A stretch of 64,000 bases of DNA from Gluconacetobacter liquefaciens (GTDB lineage Bacteria > Pseudomonadota > Alphaproteobacteria > Acetobacterales > Acetobacteraceae). Below are positions 1 through 8,509 of the stretch, in pieces (the first letter of the stretch is position 1; each line of letters starts with the position of its first letter). The stretch covers positions 372,001-436,000 of the forward strand of contig NZ_QQAW01000002.1 of assembly GCF_003350405.1 (NCBI RefSeq), given 5' to 3'. The translations under genes and the position numbers were made by a program. Under the pieces are notes generated by a model that saw nothing but the letters and a program-made list of their open reading frames with translations, was not told the DNA's origin and made no database searches.

Positions 1-160
1 TCCCAAGGCGATTTGGCAGGGCGTGTCGATCTGGAATAAGAGCCTGTCTGCAAAAATCGCTGCTGGCGCTAGCATGGCGGGCTGTAATGCCGGGGCGTGA
101 GCCAGATGGTGCTGGAAGCCGGCATCACGCTCTCATCAGAGGATTTTTTCAGGTAGCCCC
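1..160. other. Window edge, no assignable gene
   Basis: No gene could be assigned here. On the plus strand one frame is open from the window edge to a stop near base 39, and another is open from the edge to a stop near base 111. Either could be the C-terminal tail of a gene cut by the window edge, but neither tail carries a recognisable motif. On the minus strand this is the sequence downstream of the last gene of the chemotaxis operon. Confidence 0.3.
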
Positions 161-547
161 CTAAAAGAGGTCCATTTCACCAGGCGTCGTGGTGTGACCC
201 GGTGTGTCTTCACCCTTCAGTACCTGCACGACGTCGCCAAGTGTGATCCCCTCATATAGGCGGGCCACGCTGACAGTGTCCTTGATGCCGGCCGGGGCAA
301 GAGACATCAGATTCTTGAGTACTGTCGCTGCGGAGGCGACTGTCTGCGTTGCCAAGTCCAGCTTTTGCAGGCGGCATATTTCCGAACTGGTCATGGATGT
401 GTCGCGCATGCATTCCGCGACCGCCTGCTGGGCGTTCGTGAGTTCTTCGCCGGCCATGTCCAGAAGGCGCAGAACCTTGAAGACAGTATCATGCACCGTG
501 ATTTTCACAGGGGGTGCCCCTTGTGTGACGGTGGAATGCATGGTCAT
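161..547 (-). CDS. cheT: CheT/CheZ-like putative CheY-P phosphatase
   Basis: Small protein of 128 residues, last gene of the chemotaxis operon, 28 bases downstream of cheD. The start used is the ATG at 547, preceded by a purine-rich stretch; a longer frame reaching into cheD is less likely. It is predicted to be mostly alpha-helical and contains a D-x-x-x-Q motif (Asp64, Gln68) in a helix starting LQKLDLATQ. D-x-x-x-Q is the catalytic signature of CheZ-type phosphatases that hydrolyse CheY-phosphate, and of the CheZ-like CheT proteins in alphaproteobacterial che operons. The C-terminus (GEMDLF) is acidic then hydrophobic, which could suit CheY docking. Position and motif support the call; overall family similarity was not tested. 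Confidence 0.55.
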   Translation of the reverse strand: MTMHSTVTQGAPPVKITVHDTVFKVLRLLDMAGEELTNAQQAVAECMRDTSMTSSEICRLQKLDLATQTVASAATVLKNLMSLAPAGIKDTVSVARLYEGITLGDVVQVLKGEDTPGHTTTPGEMDLF

Positions 548-575
548 CGCTGTCTCTCTTTCCACGCTCAGGTGA

Positions 576-1136
576 TCAGAACAGTTCAATGCTGGAACTG
601 GCCTCGCGCGCCCATCTGCGTTCGGCTTCGGCTTCCTGCCGGTTATAGGCCTCTTCCTGACGAACGATGGCCTGGCCATCCTGGATCAGGTTCTGCTGAG
701 CTTTTCCCGATGTCGGCCAGAATCGCACGCGCCTGGCCTGGGTGCCCCCGAGGCTTTGAGCGATGCAGGGGATGTCTTCGTCCGCCAGATATTGGCGGAC
801 GAAGAGGCTGTTTTCATGCCCGATGCGGCCCAGGGACGGGACGATCGCGGCCCCGCCGAAGGCCTTGCAGCGCAGGCGGTCGCGTTTGCCGCCCGCCTTG
901 AGGATGCCGTTGATGAGCTTTTCCATGGCATTGACACCGAAACGCATGGCCGTGCCATCATGGCTCTCGCCCCCGCCGGGCAAGAGAAAATGGTTCATAC
1001 CACCGACCTGCGTCACCGGATCGAACATGCAAACCGAAATGCAGGACCCCAGAAGGGTCGTGAGAAGAGCAGACGGATTGTCCGAAACGACGACTTCGCC
1101 CTGTACAACTGTCGTGGGTGTCAATGCGTTGGTCAC
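576..1136 (-). CDS. cheD: Chemoreceptor glutamine deamidase CheD
   Basis: CheD deamidates glutamine side chains on methyl-accepting chemotaxis proteins, tuning receptor signalling, and in some species interacts with a CheC-type phosphatase. The 186-residue protein has the family signature LLGSCISVCMFD with catalytic Cys32, followed by GGMNHFLLP with catalytic His49. The central FGGAAI block also fits. The C-terminal 40 residues (EAYNRQEAEAERRWAREAS) form a charged helix. The start at 1136 overlaps the end of cheY1 by 4 bases, which indicates translational coupling. No cheC is seen in the window; the neighbouring DxxxQ protein may supply the phosphatase role. Confidence 0.95.
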   Translation of the reverse strand: MTNALTPTTVVQGEVVVSDNPSALLTTLLGSCISVCMFDPVTQVGGMNHFLLPGGGESHDGTAMRFGVNAMEKLINGILKAGGKRDRLRCKAFGGAAIVPSLGRIGHENSLFVRQYLADEDIPCIAQSLGGTQARRVRFWPTSGKAQQNLIQDGQAIVRQEEAYNRQEAEAERRWAREASSSIELF

Positions 1137-1522
1137 GTTATGGGTCCGAATACCTTTTCGAGCACTTCCCGCAGTTTCGCGACCGTGTAGGGTTTGGCGA
1201 GAAAGTTGTTCACCCCCGCCTTGACGGCCTCCTGAACGAGGTCGCGGCTGGCTTCACCGGTCAGGATGATGAAGGCGACCTTCTGAGTCTTGGGATTGCC
1301 GCGAACGCCACGAAGCAGTTCCAGACCGTCCATGACAGGCATGTTGAAGTCGGAAATGACGAGGTGCGTCGGGTTCTGGGCAAGATACTCGATGGCCTCC
1401 TTGCCGTCCTTTCTCTGGGCGATGTGGGTAAAACCCAGTTGTAACAGGCTGTTGGCCAGGATCTGGCGAATGGAAGACTGGTCATCGACGATGAGAACCC
1501 TGATCTGTGAAGCCGCGGGCAA
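1133..1522 (-). CDS. cheY: Chemotaxis response regulator CheY (first copy)
   Basis: Single-domain receiver that, when phosphorylated by CheA, binds the flagellar switch or acts as a phosphate sink. The acidic pair Asp13/Asp14 is in VLIVDDQ, phospho-acceptor Asp58 in ISDFNMP, the switch Thr88 in IILTGE and Lys110 in FLAKPY. The start chosen is a TTG at 1522, because AGGAGG lies exactly 6 bases upstream and gives the normal CheY length of 129 residues. A GTG at 1600 would add 26 basic residues (KKGKRRKK) and lacks a good ribosome site. Lies between cheB and cheD and overlaps cheD by 4 bases. Confidence 0.88.
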   Translation of the reverse strand: MPAASQIRVLIVDDQSSIRQILANSLLQLGFTHIAQRKDGKEAIEYLAQNPTHLVISDFNMPVMDGLELLRGVRGNPKTQKVAFIILTGEASRDLVQEAVKAGVNNFLAKPYTVAKLREVLEKVFGPIT

Positions 1523-1528
1523 TTTTTT

Positions 1529-1534
1529 CCTCCT
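1529..1534 (-). promoter_or_regulatory. Shine-Dalgarno AGGAGG deciding the cheY TTG start
   Basis: Perfect AGGAGG on the minus strand, followed by six A residues and TTG. It marks the TTG at 1522 as the likely start of cheY rather than the upstream GTG at 1600. Confidence 0.75.
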
Positions 1535-1623
1535 CTTTCCCTTTTTAAGTCTGGCTGGGGCGCCGGTATCACTCGTCGTGAGCGCGTGGCTGTGATGCAC
1601 GATCGCGCGTCGTTCGGCTTGTA

Positions 1624-2658
1624 TCAGCGTATTTGGGCGTTCATGGCGGCAGCACTGATCTGACCAAGGGGGACGATCTGGGAGGTCGCGCCGAGCTCGG
1701 CTGCAACCCGCGGCATTCCATAGACGACGGAAGACGCCTTGTCTTGTGCAATTGTCCAGGCTCCGGCCCGGTGCATTGCAAGCAGGCCTTCGGCGCCATC
1801 CTGCCCCATTCCGGTCAGGATGATGCCCAGGGCATGGTTACCCGCAGACTCGGCGACGGAGTCGAACAGGACATCGACGGACGGACAATGTCCATTGACC
1901 GGAGCGGCCTTCAGCAGGCGTGTGACATAGTGGCCGTCGCGTCGTTCCACGGCTGTATGGCGATCGCCTCCCGGGGCGATCCGGACTGTGCCGGGCAGGA
2001 GGACCTCGCCATTCCTGGCTTCGCCGATGGAAAGAGCCTCGATCTTCTGGTTCAGTCTGTTGGCGAAACTCGCCGTGAACAGGGCTGGCATGTGCTGGCA
2101 GACGACGATGGGGGGGCTCTGGCGCGGAAAGCCCGACAGGACCTGTTCCAGTGCTTCCACGCCGCCCGTCGATGCGCCGATCGCGACCAGCTTGAAATCA
2201 TGGGTCCATGATTTCTGGTGCTGTGCGGCGCCCTGCTCGTTGCGCTGAAACTTCGCGACCGGGGAATGGGCGGCCTGTCGGACGAGACGGGCCAGGCCGG
2301 CAAACGCGTCGCCCCCCGGCATGACGGAAGAGGGTTTCGGAAAGCAGTCGAACGCGCCCATCTGGAGCGCCGTGATCGCGATATCCGCGCCCCTGGCCGT
2401 GAGGCCGGATACCATGACGACGGGAATCGGGCGCAGTCTCATGATCTTGTCGAGAAACTGCAGGCCATTCATGCTCGGCATCTCGACATCGAGCGTGATG
2501 ACGTCTGGCTGATCCTTGATGATCAGATCCCGGGCCTCGATCGGGTTCGCGGCCTCGCCGCAGATGACGATGTCGGGGTGCTGCTCGAAAGAGCGCCGAA
2601 TCAATGCCCTTGCTGTTCGTGAGTCGTCAACTACGAGAACCTTTATCGGCTTCTCCAC
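1624..2658 (-). CDS. cheB: Protein-glutamate methylesterase/deamidase CheB
   Basis: CheB removes methyl groups from receptors and is activated by CheA. The N-terminal receiver domain (about residues 1-120) has Asp11/Asp12 and phospho-acceptor Asp57 (ITLDVEMP). A linker leads to the methylesterase domain with the catalytic triad Ser163 (IGASTGG), His189 (CQHMP) and Asp287 (GMGQDGAEG). At 344 residues it is the usual length. The start codon is GTG (GTG GAG AAG CCG), with AAGGA about 11 bases upstream. It follows cheR after 3 bases and precedes cheY1. Acts with CheR to set receptor adaptation. Confidence 0.97.
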   Translation of the reverse strand: MEKPIKVLVVDDSRTARALIRRSFEQHPDIVICGEAANPIEARDLIIKDQPDVITLDVEMPSMNGLQFLDKIMRLRPIPVVMVSGLTARGADIAITALQMGAFDCFPKPSSVMPGGDAFAGLARLVRQAAHSPVAKFQRNEQGAAQHQKSWTHDFKLVAIGASTGGVEALEQVLSGFPRQSPPIVVCQHMPALFTASFANRLNQKIEALSIGEARNGEVLLPGTVRIAPGGDRHTAVERRDGHYVTRLLKAAPVNGHCPSVDVLFDSVAESAGNHALGIILTGMGQDGAEGLLAMHRAGAWTIAQDKASSVVYGMPRVAAELGATSQIVPLGQISAAAMNAQIR

Positions 2659-2661
2659 GCT

Positions 2662-3504
2662 TTACTGGTCCTTTCGGTAAATGGTCGGGGCGACCTGTAT
2701 CAGGCCGCACTGGCTTGCGCAGGATACGCGCTCGGAATGGCCGACATACAGAAAGCCATCGGGTTCGAGCTTGTCCGCCAGACGCTGCCAAAGATGTTCT
2801 CGGGTGGCGTCATCGAAATAAATGACGACGTTCCGGCAGAAAATGGCTGAAAAAGACCCTTGGATCGGCCAGGACGCATTGAGGTTGAGGACACGGAACG
2901 CGGGCAGGCGGCGGATCGGGCCGTCAAACCGATAATCGCCGTTGCCGGCAGGCTCCATGAACTGAGATTTCCTGGCCGGGGGAATACCTTCGATTTCTTC
3001 GGCGTTGTAGGTACCCTCGGTGGCCTGGGCGATGACATTGGCATTGATGTCGGTCGCAAGGATGCGAAAATCGTGCGAGGCCGCGTCGGGAAACGCCGTC
3101 ATGACCGACATGGCGATGCTCCAGGGCTCCTGACCCGTGGAACAGGCGGCCGACCATAGCCGCCCGCGTTTTCCGGCCCGAACCTTCGTGGCCATCTGCG
3201 GAATAACGACGGATTCGAGATGATCGAAGTGGTTCCGTTCCCGGAAGAAACTCGTGACGTTGGTGGTCAGGGCACAGATCAGGTTCTGCATCTCGTTCTG
3301 GCCGGCGGCCGTCGTTACGAAATTCAGATAGGCTTGGAACGAACTCTGGTTCAGTTCGCGCACCCTGCGGGAAACCCGGGAATAGACGAGAGCCTTTTTG
3401 GTGGCGGGAAGATGGATGCCGGCCTGTTCACGCGCGATCTGCCGGACTTTCTGGAAATCGGCATCGGTATATTCGGACTCGTTGACCGGAAACTGGTCTT
3501 TCAT
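2662..3504 (-). CDS. cheR: Chemotaxis protein methyltransferase CheR
   Basis: S-adenosylmethionine-dependent methyltransferase that methylates glutamates on chemoreceptors. About 280 residues from the ATG at 3504, which overlaps the cheW stop as ATGA; a longer frame to 3600 lies inside cheW and is rejected. The N-terminal helical domain (YTDADFQKVRQIAREQAGIHL) is followed by the SAM-binding domain with LWSAACSTGQEPWSIAM, then ILATDIN, and near the end FCRNVVIYF and LYVGHSE, all typical of CheR. The receptor encoded at the head of this operon ends in GWEDF, which resembles a CheR-binding tether. Confidence 0.96.
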   Translation of the reverse strand: MKDQFPVNESEYTDADFQKVRQIAREQAGIHLPATKKALVYSRVSRRVRELNQSSFQAYLNFVTTAAGQNEMQNLICALTTNVTSFFRERNHFDHLESVVIPQMATKVRAGKRGRLWSAACSTGQEPWSIAMSVMTAFPDAASHDFRILATDINANVIAQATEGTYNAEEIEGIPPARKSQFMEPAGNGDYRFDGPIRRLPAFRVLNLNASWPIQGSFSAIFCRNVVIYFDDATREHLWQRLADKLEPDGFLYVGHSERVSCASQCGLIQVAPTIYRKDQ

Positions 3505-3971
3505 TCGGAAATGGTGTCCGTGACCAGTTGTCCGACGACGGTCTCCAGCCGGAGGAGACCGATCATCCGATTGTCGACCAGGACCAGGCCGCCCAGACAA
3601 CTACCGTCTTCGGACACGGCCTGGACATCGTTCAGATTGATATCGGCCATGTCGATAACGCGATCCACAAGGAGCCCGCAGACGACGCCATTCTTTGATT
3701 CGACAATGACCACGACGCGGCGCGGGTTGTCGGTCTGCGGCGGCACATTCAAATAGACCGCTAGATCGACCACCGTCAGGATGATCCCGCGCAGGTTGAT
3801 GGCTCCGCAGACATAAGGAGGAGCAAACGGCAACGTCGTCGTCTTCTCGAACCCACGGATCTCGCGAACGCTGAGGATCGGAATGCAATATTCCTGCACG
3901 CCGATGGCAAACACGATCATCTTGACGATCTTGGTGTCCGTGGCTTCTTTGAGCTCTGTCTGTTCCGTCAT
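3501..3971 (-). CDS. cheW: Chemotaxis coupling protein CheW
   Basis: Adaptor that links CheA to chemoreceptors in the array. The 156-residue protein is a single CheW domain: VFAIGVQEYCIPILSVREI at the start, the conserved GAINLRGIILTVVDL core near the middle, and GLLVDRVIDM. Start is ATG at 3971 with a purine-rich ribosome site (AGGGAA). Sits between cheA (42 bases upstream) and cheR (4-base overlap). Normal length with no missing conserved blocks. Confidence 0.96.
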   Translation of the reverse strand: MTEQTELKEATDTKIVKMIVFAIGVQEYCIPILSVREIRGFEKTTTLPFAPPYVCGAINLRGIILTVVDLAVYLNVPPQTDNPRRVVVIVESKNGVVCGLLVDRVIDMADINLNDVQAVSEDGSCLGGLVLVDNRMIGLLRLETVVGQLVTDTISE

Positions 3972-4013
3972 GGTCGGTTCCCTGCGTAAATGTCGAACGT
4001 CCGTATGGTCTTG

Positions 4014-6311
4014 CTAGGCTGCCAGTTCCGCGCGGATGTTTGATGGCTTGATGTCGATATGTCCAATGGCCGAGGCCACCAGTGCCGAGACGTCGAGGAT
4101 CAGGGAAACGCTGCCGTCACCGAGAATGGTTGCTGCCGACACGCCGAATATCTGCCGGTAATTGCTCTCGATACTCTTGATGACGACCTGCGTCTGGTCA
4201 CGGATTTCGTCAACGATGAGGGCAGCCCGAGCACCGGATTCGTTCTCGACGACGAGGATGACCGAGGCATCGAGGCTATCCGGAGGCGGGGAGTTGGACA
4301 GTTTCAGGACTGTCGCCAGGGGAATCAGAGGCATGCAGTCGCCACGGATGGAAATCACGTTGCTGCCGTCGGGCAGGGCGTAGACATCGCTCTGATTGAC
4401 GATCATGGTTTCGATGACCGACGAGATCGGAATGACCATGGTCGATCCGCTGGCAGAGATCAGCATGCCGTCGAGAATGGCTAATGTCAGAGGCAGGCTG
4501 AAACCGAATGTGGTTCCCTTGCCGGGTATGCTGCTGATCGTGATCCTGCTGCCCAGGCTTTGAATGGCCTGCTTGACGACGTCCATGCCCACGCCGCGTC
4601 CGGAGAGGTTGGATACCTGCGCGGCCGTCGAGAAACCGGGCATGAAGATCAGGTTATTGACCTCGTCATCCGATAGGACCGCATCTGCCGGGATAACGCC
4701 CCGTTTGACAGCCGTTTCGAAGACGCGCTGACGGTTGATGCCTGCGCCGTCGTCCTTGATGGTGATCAGAATCCGGCCGGAACGATGTTCGGCGGAGAGC
4801 ACGATGTGGCCTTCTGCCGGCTTGCCGGCGGCGATGCGGGCTTCCGGGCTTTCAATGCCGTGATCTACCGCGTTCCGCAGCATGTGGGTCAACGGATCGG
4901 TCAGCTTTTCGACCAGTGTCCGGTCGACTTCCGTATCCTCGCCCTCAAGCGTCAGGACGATGTCCTTGTGAGTCATGGAGGACGCTTCGCGCACCACGCG
5001 CTGCATGCGCTGGAAGACGGCGCGGACGGGCTGGGCCCTGACCGCCATGACGGCGTCCTGGATATCGCGCGTCAGCGACTGCATGCTGCTGATGCTCTGT
5101 ACCAGTTCGTGCTGTCCGGCCGCATCGGTCCGGCGGGAGAGGGATTCGATCGCCGCCTGCGCAATCACCAGTTCGCCGACCAGGTCCATCAGGTCGTCGA
5201 TCCGGTGCAGGTCGACGCGGATCGAGGCTTGTTCGGGCTTGCGGGCGGCAGTCTGGGCGGCACCATTGGCCGTTGACGACGCTGCGCTGCCGGCTGGGGA
5301 GGGGCCAGGATGCGCATCTGGCGTTGCCGGAGCAGGCAAGGGGGAAAGTATCTGGACCGGGTGTGCTACTGAAGGCGTCGGAGCAGGGGGCGGCGCCTCG
5401 TGGTCTTCCACGGGCGGGATGACGGCGACTACCTCGGCCGGTTCCGGCTGTTCTATCGTGGGTTCCTGGGGCGCAGCGGCCTCGGCTCCTTCACGGACGA
5501 TCGAAAAATCGCAATCTTCGCTGATCCAGTCGAAGACCGCATTGGCGTTGTCCTCGGATACTGCGGGCGGCAGAACGACCTGCCAGGAGAGGTATGATTT
5601 GTCAGGCAGCAGATCGGCGAGAGGAGGCAGGGCCGATCGATCGCAGGTGGTCAGGATCTCTCCGTCACATTCACGAGCGAGATCGGCGAGGCCGATCAGG
5701 ATGTTCCTCGCGTCATCTCCGCGCTCGTACAGTGCGTCGTGAGGCCGAAAAGTCACGAGCAGCGATGCGGCAGCCGGGGGGGCTTCTTCTTCGCCAAAGT
5801 CGAAATCAAAGGGGACCGGTTCGAAATCCGCGGGAACGGGCTCGAAATCCATGGGGACGGGCGAGAAATCCGCTGGAATGACGTCTTCGGTCGTCGCTGC
5901 CTGCGAGGCGTTCTGGTTGCTGCCGGTGCCGCTGATGTCGGCCAACTCGGCATGGCTTTCGGCAACGCGCGCCGAGTCGACCGTGGCCCCGCCACGGGCC
6001 TCGTTGACCAGATCGCTCAGGACATCCATGGCTTTGAGGAAAACCTTGACGACATCATGAGTTGGCGCAAAACGCCCCGAACGCAGGCCATCGAGGGAAT
6101 TTTCGAAGACGTGGGCGAACCGGACAAGATTATCCAGTCCGAAAGACGCGGCTCCGCCCTTGATCGAATGGACGGCACGAAAGACGGCATTGACGGTCTC
6201 ATGTTCGGACTCGCCATCCGACAATGCGGAAAGTCCGCGTTCAAGCTCCTGTAACTGCTCGTCACATTCCTGGAAGAAGATCTGGAGGATATCATCCATA
6301 TCGGAACTCAT
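4014..6311 (-). CDS. cheA: Chemotaxis histidine kinase CheA
   Basis: Receptor-coupled kinase that phosphorylates CheY and CheB. The 765-residue protein has an N-terminal Hpt domain with phospho-acceptor His48 (VHSIKGGAASFG). An acidic linker follows, with four degenerate heptad units (P-x-DF-x-PV) at residues 145-171. A P2-like region and a proline/alanine-rich linker lead to the dimerisation helix. The catalytic domain has an N box (HMLRNAVDHGIE), G1 (DDGAGI) and G2 (GRGVGMDVV). The C-terminal CheW-like domain is complete. ATG at 6311. It is 16 bases downstream of cheY2 and is followed by cheW. Confidence 0.96.
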   Translation of the reverse strand: MSSDMDDILQIFFQECDEQLQELERGLSALSDGESEHETVNAVFRAVHSIKGGAASFGLDNLVRFAHVFENSLDGLRSGRFAPTHDVVKVFLKAMDVLSDLVNEARGGATVDSARVAESHAELADISGTGSNQNASQAATTEDVIPADFSPVPMDFEPVPADFEPVPFDFDFGEEEAPPAAASLLVTFRPHDALYERGDDARNILIGLADLARECDGEILTTCDRSALPPLADLLPDKSYLSWQVVLPPAVSEDNANAVFDWISEDCDFSIVREGAEAAAPQEPTIEQPEPAEVVAVIPPVEDHEAPPPAPTPSVAHPVQILSPLPAPATPDAHPGPSPAGSAASSTANGAAQTAARKPEQASIRVDLHRIDDLMDLVGELVIAQAAIESLSRRTDAAGQHELVQSISSMQSLTRDIQDAVMAVRAQPVRAVFQRMQRVVREASSMTHKDIVLTLEGEDTEVDRTLVEKLTDPLTHMLRNAVDHGIESPEARIAAGKPAEGHIVLSAEHRSGRILITIKDDGAGINRQRVFETAVKRGVIPADAVLSDDEVNNLIFMPGFSTAAQVSNLSGRGVGMDVVKQAIQSLGSRITISSIPGKGTTFGFSLPLTLAILDGMLISASGSTMVIPISSVIETMIVNQSDVYALPDGSNVISIRGDCMPLIPLATVLKLSNSPPPDSLDASVILVVENESGARAALIVDEIRDQTQVVIKSIESNYRQIFGVSAATILGDGSVSLILDVSALVASAIGHIDIKPSNIRAELAA
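5799..5879 (-). repeat. Degenerate 21-base tandem repeats inside cheA
   Basis: About four imperfect 21-base units encode successive heptads of the form P-x-D-F-x-P-V between the Hpt and P2 regions of CheA. They make a flexible acidic-aromatic tether. Confidence 0.6.
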
Positions 6312-6327
6312 GCCGTCCCCGCTTTCT

Positions 6328-6711
6328 TCAGGCTGTTACCCGACGGATCGCCGCAACCAGGCTGTCGGAGCTGAAGGGTTTGATGATCCATCCCGTCGCA
6401 CCGGCAGCTCTGGCCCGGGCCTTTTTTTCCGGATCGCTTTCGGTGGTCAGAACGATAATGGGCAGATGCTTGAAGGCGGGCATCTTGCGAACGGCCTCAA
6501 TCACACCGAAGCCATCCATGCGCGGCATGTTGATATCCGTAATAATCACATTGGGCGGGGGATCGGCGCTTTCCAGGACTTCGATACCTTCAATGCCGTC
6601 CCCTCCCTGAATGACATCGTAGCCGGCTTCTTCCAAGGCCTTGCGCAGCATGCCCTGCATGGTTCGGGAATCATCAATCGTCAGGACACGCAAAATTTTT
6701 TTTTCCGTCAT
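6328..6711 (-). CDS. cheY: Chemotaxis response regulator CheY (second copy)
   Basis: Single-domain receiver of 127 residues with the full set of residues: Asp13/Asp14 (VLTIDDS), phospho-acceptor Asp59 (VIITDINMP), Thr89/90 (VLTTES) and Lys111 (IIKPF). Its ATG overlaps the stop of the upstream STAS-protein gene as ATGA, and it precedes cheA by 16 bases. The DDSRTMQGMLRKAL N-terminus matches the CheY type found beside cheA in alphaproteobacteria. It may be the motor-binding CheY while the distal copy is a phosphate sink, or the reverse; the sequence does not settle this. Confidence 0.94.
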   Translation of the reverse strand: MTEKKILRVLTIDDSRTMQGMLRKALEEAGYDVIQGGDGIEGIEVLESADPPPNVIITDINMPRMDGFGVIEAVRKMPAFKHLPIIVLTTESDPEKKARARAAGATGWIIKPFSSDSLVAAIRRVTA

Positions 6712-7007
6712 ACTGAAAGCTCGCTGGAGGAAGTGGGCGGTTCTGACAGGAATTCACTGACCCCGAAAAGGGCGAACGCTTCCCTGACTTTCTCTGACGG
6801 CGCGACCAGGGGGCGACCGCTTGCCAGAAGAACCTGAAGACACAGCCCGCCGATATAGGCAACGCCCGAGGCATCCAGAGCGCAATCCGTCGCCTCGGCC
6901 TGTTCCACAAGACCCTTGAGCACCTCGACCGTCGCGGTGTCGAGGCGTTCTGGCAATGGCACTGGGGCGATCGAGGGCGAGGGGGGTGTCTCGACGTCGG
7001 CGGTCAT
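6708..7007 (-). CDS. STAS-domain protein of the chemotaxis operon
   Basis: Protein of about 99 residues from the ATG at 7007. That ATG shares one base with the receptor stop (TGATG) and has GGAAG upstream, so it is preferred over an ATG at 7022 inside the receptor gene. The sequence has the shape of a STAS fold: LPERLDTATVEVLKGLVEQ, then CALDASGVAYIGGLCLQVLLASG, where a buried strand (DASGVAYIG) is followed by a helix, as in anti-sigma-factor antagonists. The position normally phosphorylated in SpoIIAA-type antagonists reads G-G-L here, so phosphorylation control is unlikely. STAS genes at this place occur in other alphaproteobacterial che operons; the function there is unclear. Confidence 0.7.
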   Translation of the reverse strand: MTADVETPPSPSIAPVPLPERLDTATVEVLKGLVEQAEATDCALDASGVAYIGGLCLQVLLASGRPLVAPSEKVREAFALFGVSEFLSEPPTSSSELSV

Positions 7008-8509
7008 CAGAAATCTTCCCATCCCTGATCGGATGACGTGGTCAGGAGCGCCGTTGCCGACGGACTGACATTGGCCGACCGGGAGGGTTTGGGCGCAGCG
7101 GTGCGCCCCGACGGAATCGTAACGGTGCTCTCGTCGAACATGCTTTCCCGACGGTCATTACCGACTTTGAACCGGCTGATGGTCTGGGTCAGCGTTCTGG
7201 TTTCCGCCGTCAGGTTATGGCTGGCGGCCGTCGTTTCCTCGACCATCGCGGCGTTCTGCTGCGTCACCTGGTCCATGTCGCCGATCGCCGCCGTGACTTC
7301 GGACAGGCGTTGGGCCTGATCGCGAGTGGAGACGGAAATTTCTTCAACCCGCGTCGAAATATTCTGCGTGCTGCCGGCAAATTCGTTCAGGTAACGGCCG
7401 GTCTGCTGGACCAGATCGACACCCTTGTCGACCTGGTCGGCCGAAACTGAAATCAGACGCTTGATTTCACTAGCGGATTTGGCCGATTTTTCGGCAAGGG
7501 ACCTGACTTCCTGCGCGACCACGGCGAAGCCGCGGCCTGCATCACCGGCCCGTGCCGCTTCGACACCCGCATTCAGGGCCAGCACGTTGGTCTGGAAAGC
7601 GATGCCGTCGATGACAGAAATGATCTCGCCGATCGCATCGGATGATTTCTTGATGCCATCCATCGCCTGCGTCGTTTCGGTCATGACGGCAGTGGCGGAT
7701 TTCACCTTGTCCAGAGACTGTTTTGCTTCCGAACTGGCCTCGGTGCTGGCTTTGGCGGTGCGCTGGACGCCGTCGGTAATGGTGCGGACCGAAGCAGCGG
7801 CCTGACCGAGATTGGCGGCCTGCTTTTCCGTGCGTTTCGCCAGATCGTCGGACGCGGTCGAGATTTCCGTGGCACCGGTCGCGATCAATTCGGAATTGCT
7901 TGCCAGGGCCCGCAGTGCGTCGTTCAGGTGCGACGCCGAATTGTTGAATGCATCGCGCAGGGGCGCGAATTCGCCATCGAAGATATTGGAGGTGATCCGG
8001 CTCCGGAGGTCGCCGCGCGCCATGTCCGCCAGGGCGGATCCAAGAGCGTCGATCACTTCGTGGGTCTGTTTGTCGCGGGCTTGGCTATGTTCGAGGGACC
8101 GCTTGATTTCCTCGGCCATCGCGGACTGGCGGGTCTGCGCCTGCTGCTGTTCCTGCAGGCTGCGCGCGAACTCGACCATCACGCGGGCCATGCGGCCGGT
8201 GCAGTCCTTGTTGTCGAGAAATGGAATATTCCCGCGGACATCTCCGCGGCTGAGTTGCTCACCCAGGTCGCTCAGGGTTTCAAGCGGCTCGGTGACCACG
8301 CGGGTCAGCATGAACCAGATCAGCTGGACGACGACCGCGCCGAAGGCCAGGGCACACATATTGACGATGAACATGTGCTGGATTGGCTCATGGATGAAAT
8401 ATCCGAAGGCCTCGATAACGATCTGAAGCACCAGATAGGCTTCCAGACCCAACATCACCGTTCTGATCTTGCTTCGGAATGGTGCGTCCCGATACAGCCA
8501 ATTCAACAT
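7007..8509 (-). CDS. Methyl-accepting chemotaxis protein without a periplasmic sensor
   Basis: Chemoreceptor of 500 residues heading the che operon. Two membrane helices (about residues 18-39 and 47-68) are joined by only about 7 residues, so there is no periplasmic ligand-binding domain. HAMP follows from about residue 70, with a second HAMP-like segment near 155 ([11 protein letters not shown]). The signalling domain includes the hairpin tip [20 protein letters not shown] and [17 protein letters not shown]. The last five residues, GWEDF, fit the aromatic-x-x-aromatic pattern of the CheR/CheB-binding pentapeptide. Likely senses a membrane or cytoplasmic signal such as energy state; that is inference from architecture. 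Confidence 0.93.
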   Translation of the reverse strand: MLNWLYRDAPFRSKIRTVMLGLEAYLVLQIVIEAFGYFIHEPIQHMFIVNMCALAFGAVVVQLIWFMLTRVVTEPLETLSDLGEQLSRGDVRGNIPFLDNKDCTGRMARVMVEFARSLQEQQQAQTRQSAMAEEIKRSLEHSQARDKQTHEVIDALGSALADMARGDLRSRITSNIFDGEFAPLRDAFNNSASHLNDALRALASNSELIATGATEISTASDDLAKRTEKQAANLGQAAASVRTITDGVQRTAKASTEASSEAKQSLDKVKSATAVMTETTQAMDGIKKSSDAIGEIISVIDGIAFQTNVLALNAGVEAARAGDAGRGFAVVAQEVRSLAEKSAKSASEIKRLISVSADQVDKGVDLVQQTGRYLNEFAGSTQNISTRVEEISVSTRDQAQRLSEVTAAIGDMDQVTQQNAAMVEETTAASHNLTAETRTLTQTISRFKVGNDRRESMFDESTVTIPSGRTAAPKPSRSANVSPSATALLTTSSDQGWEDF

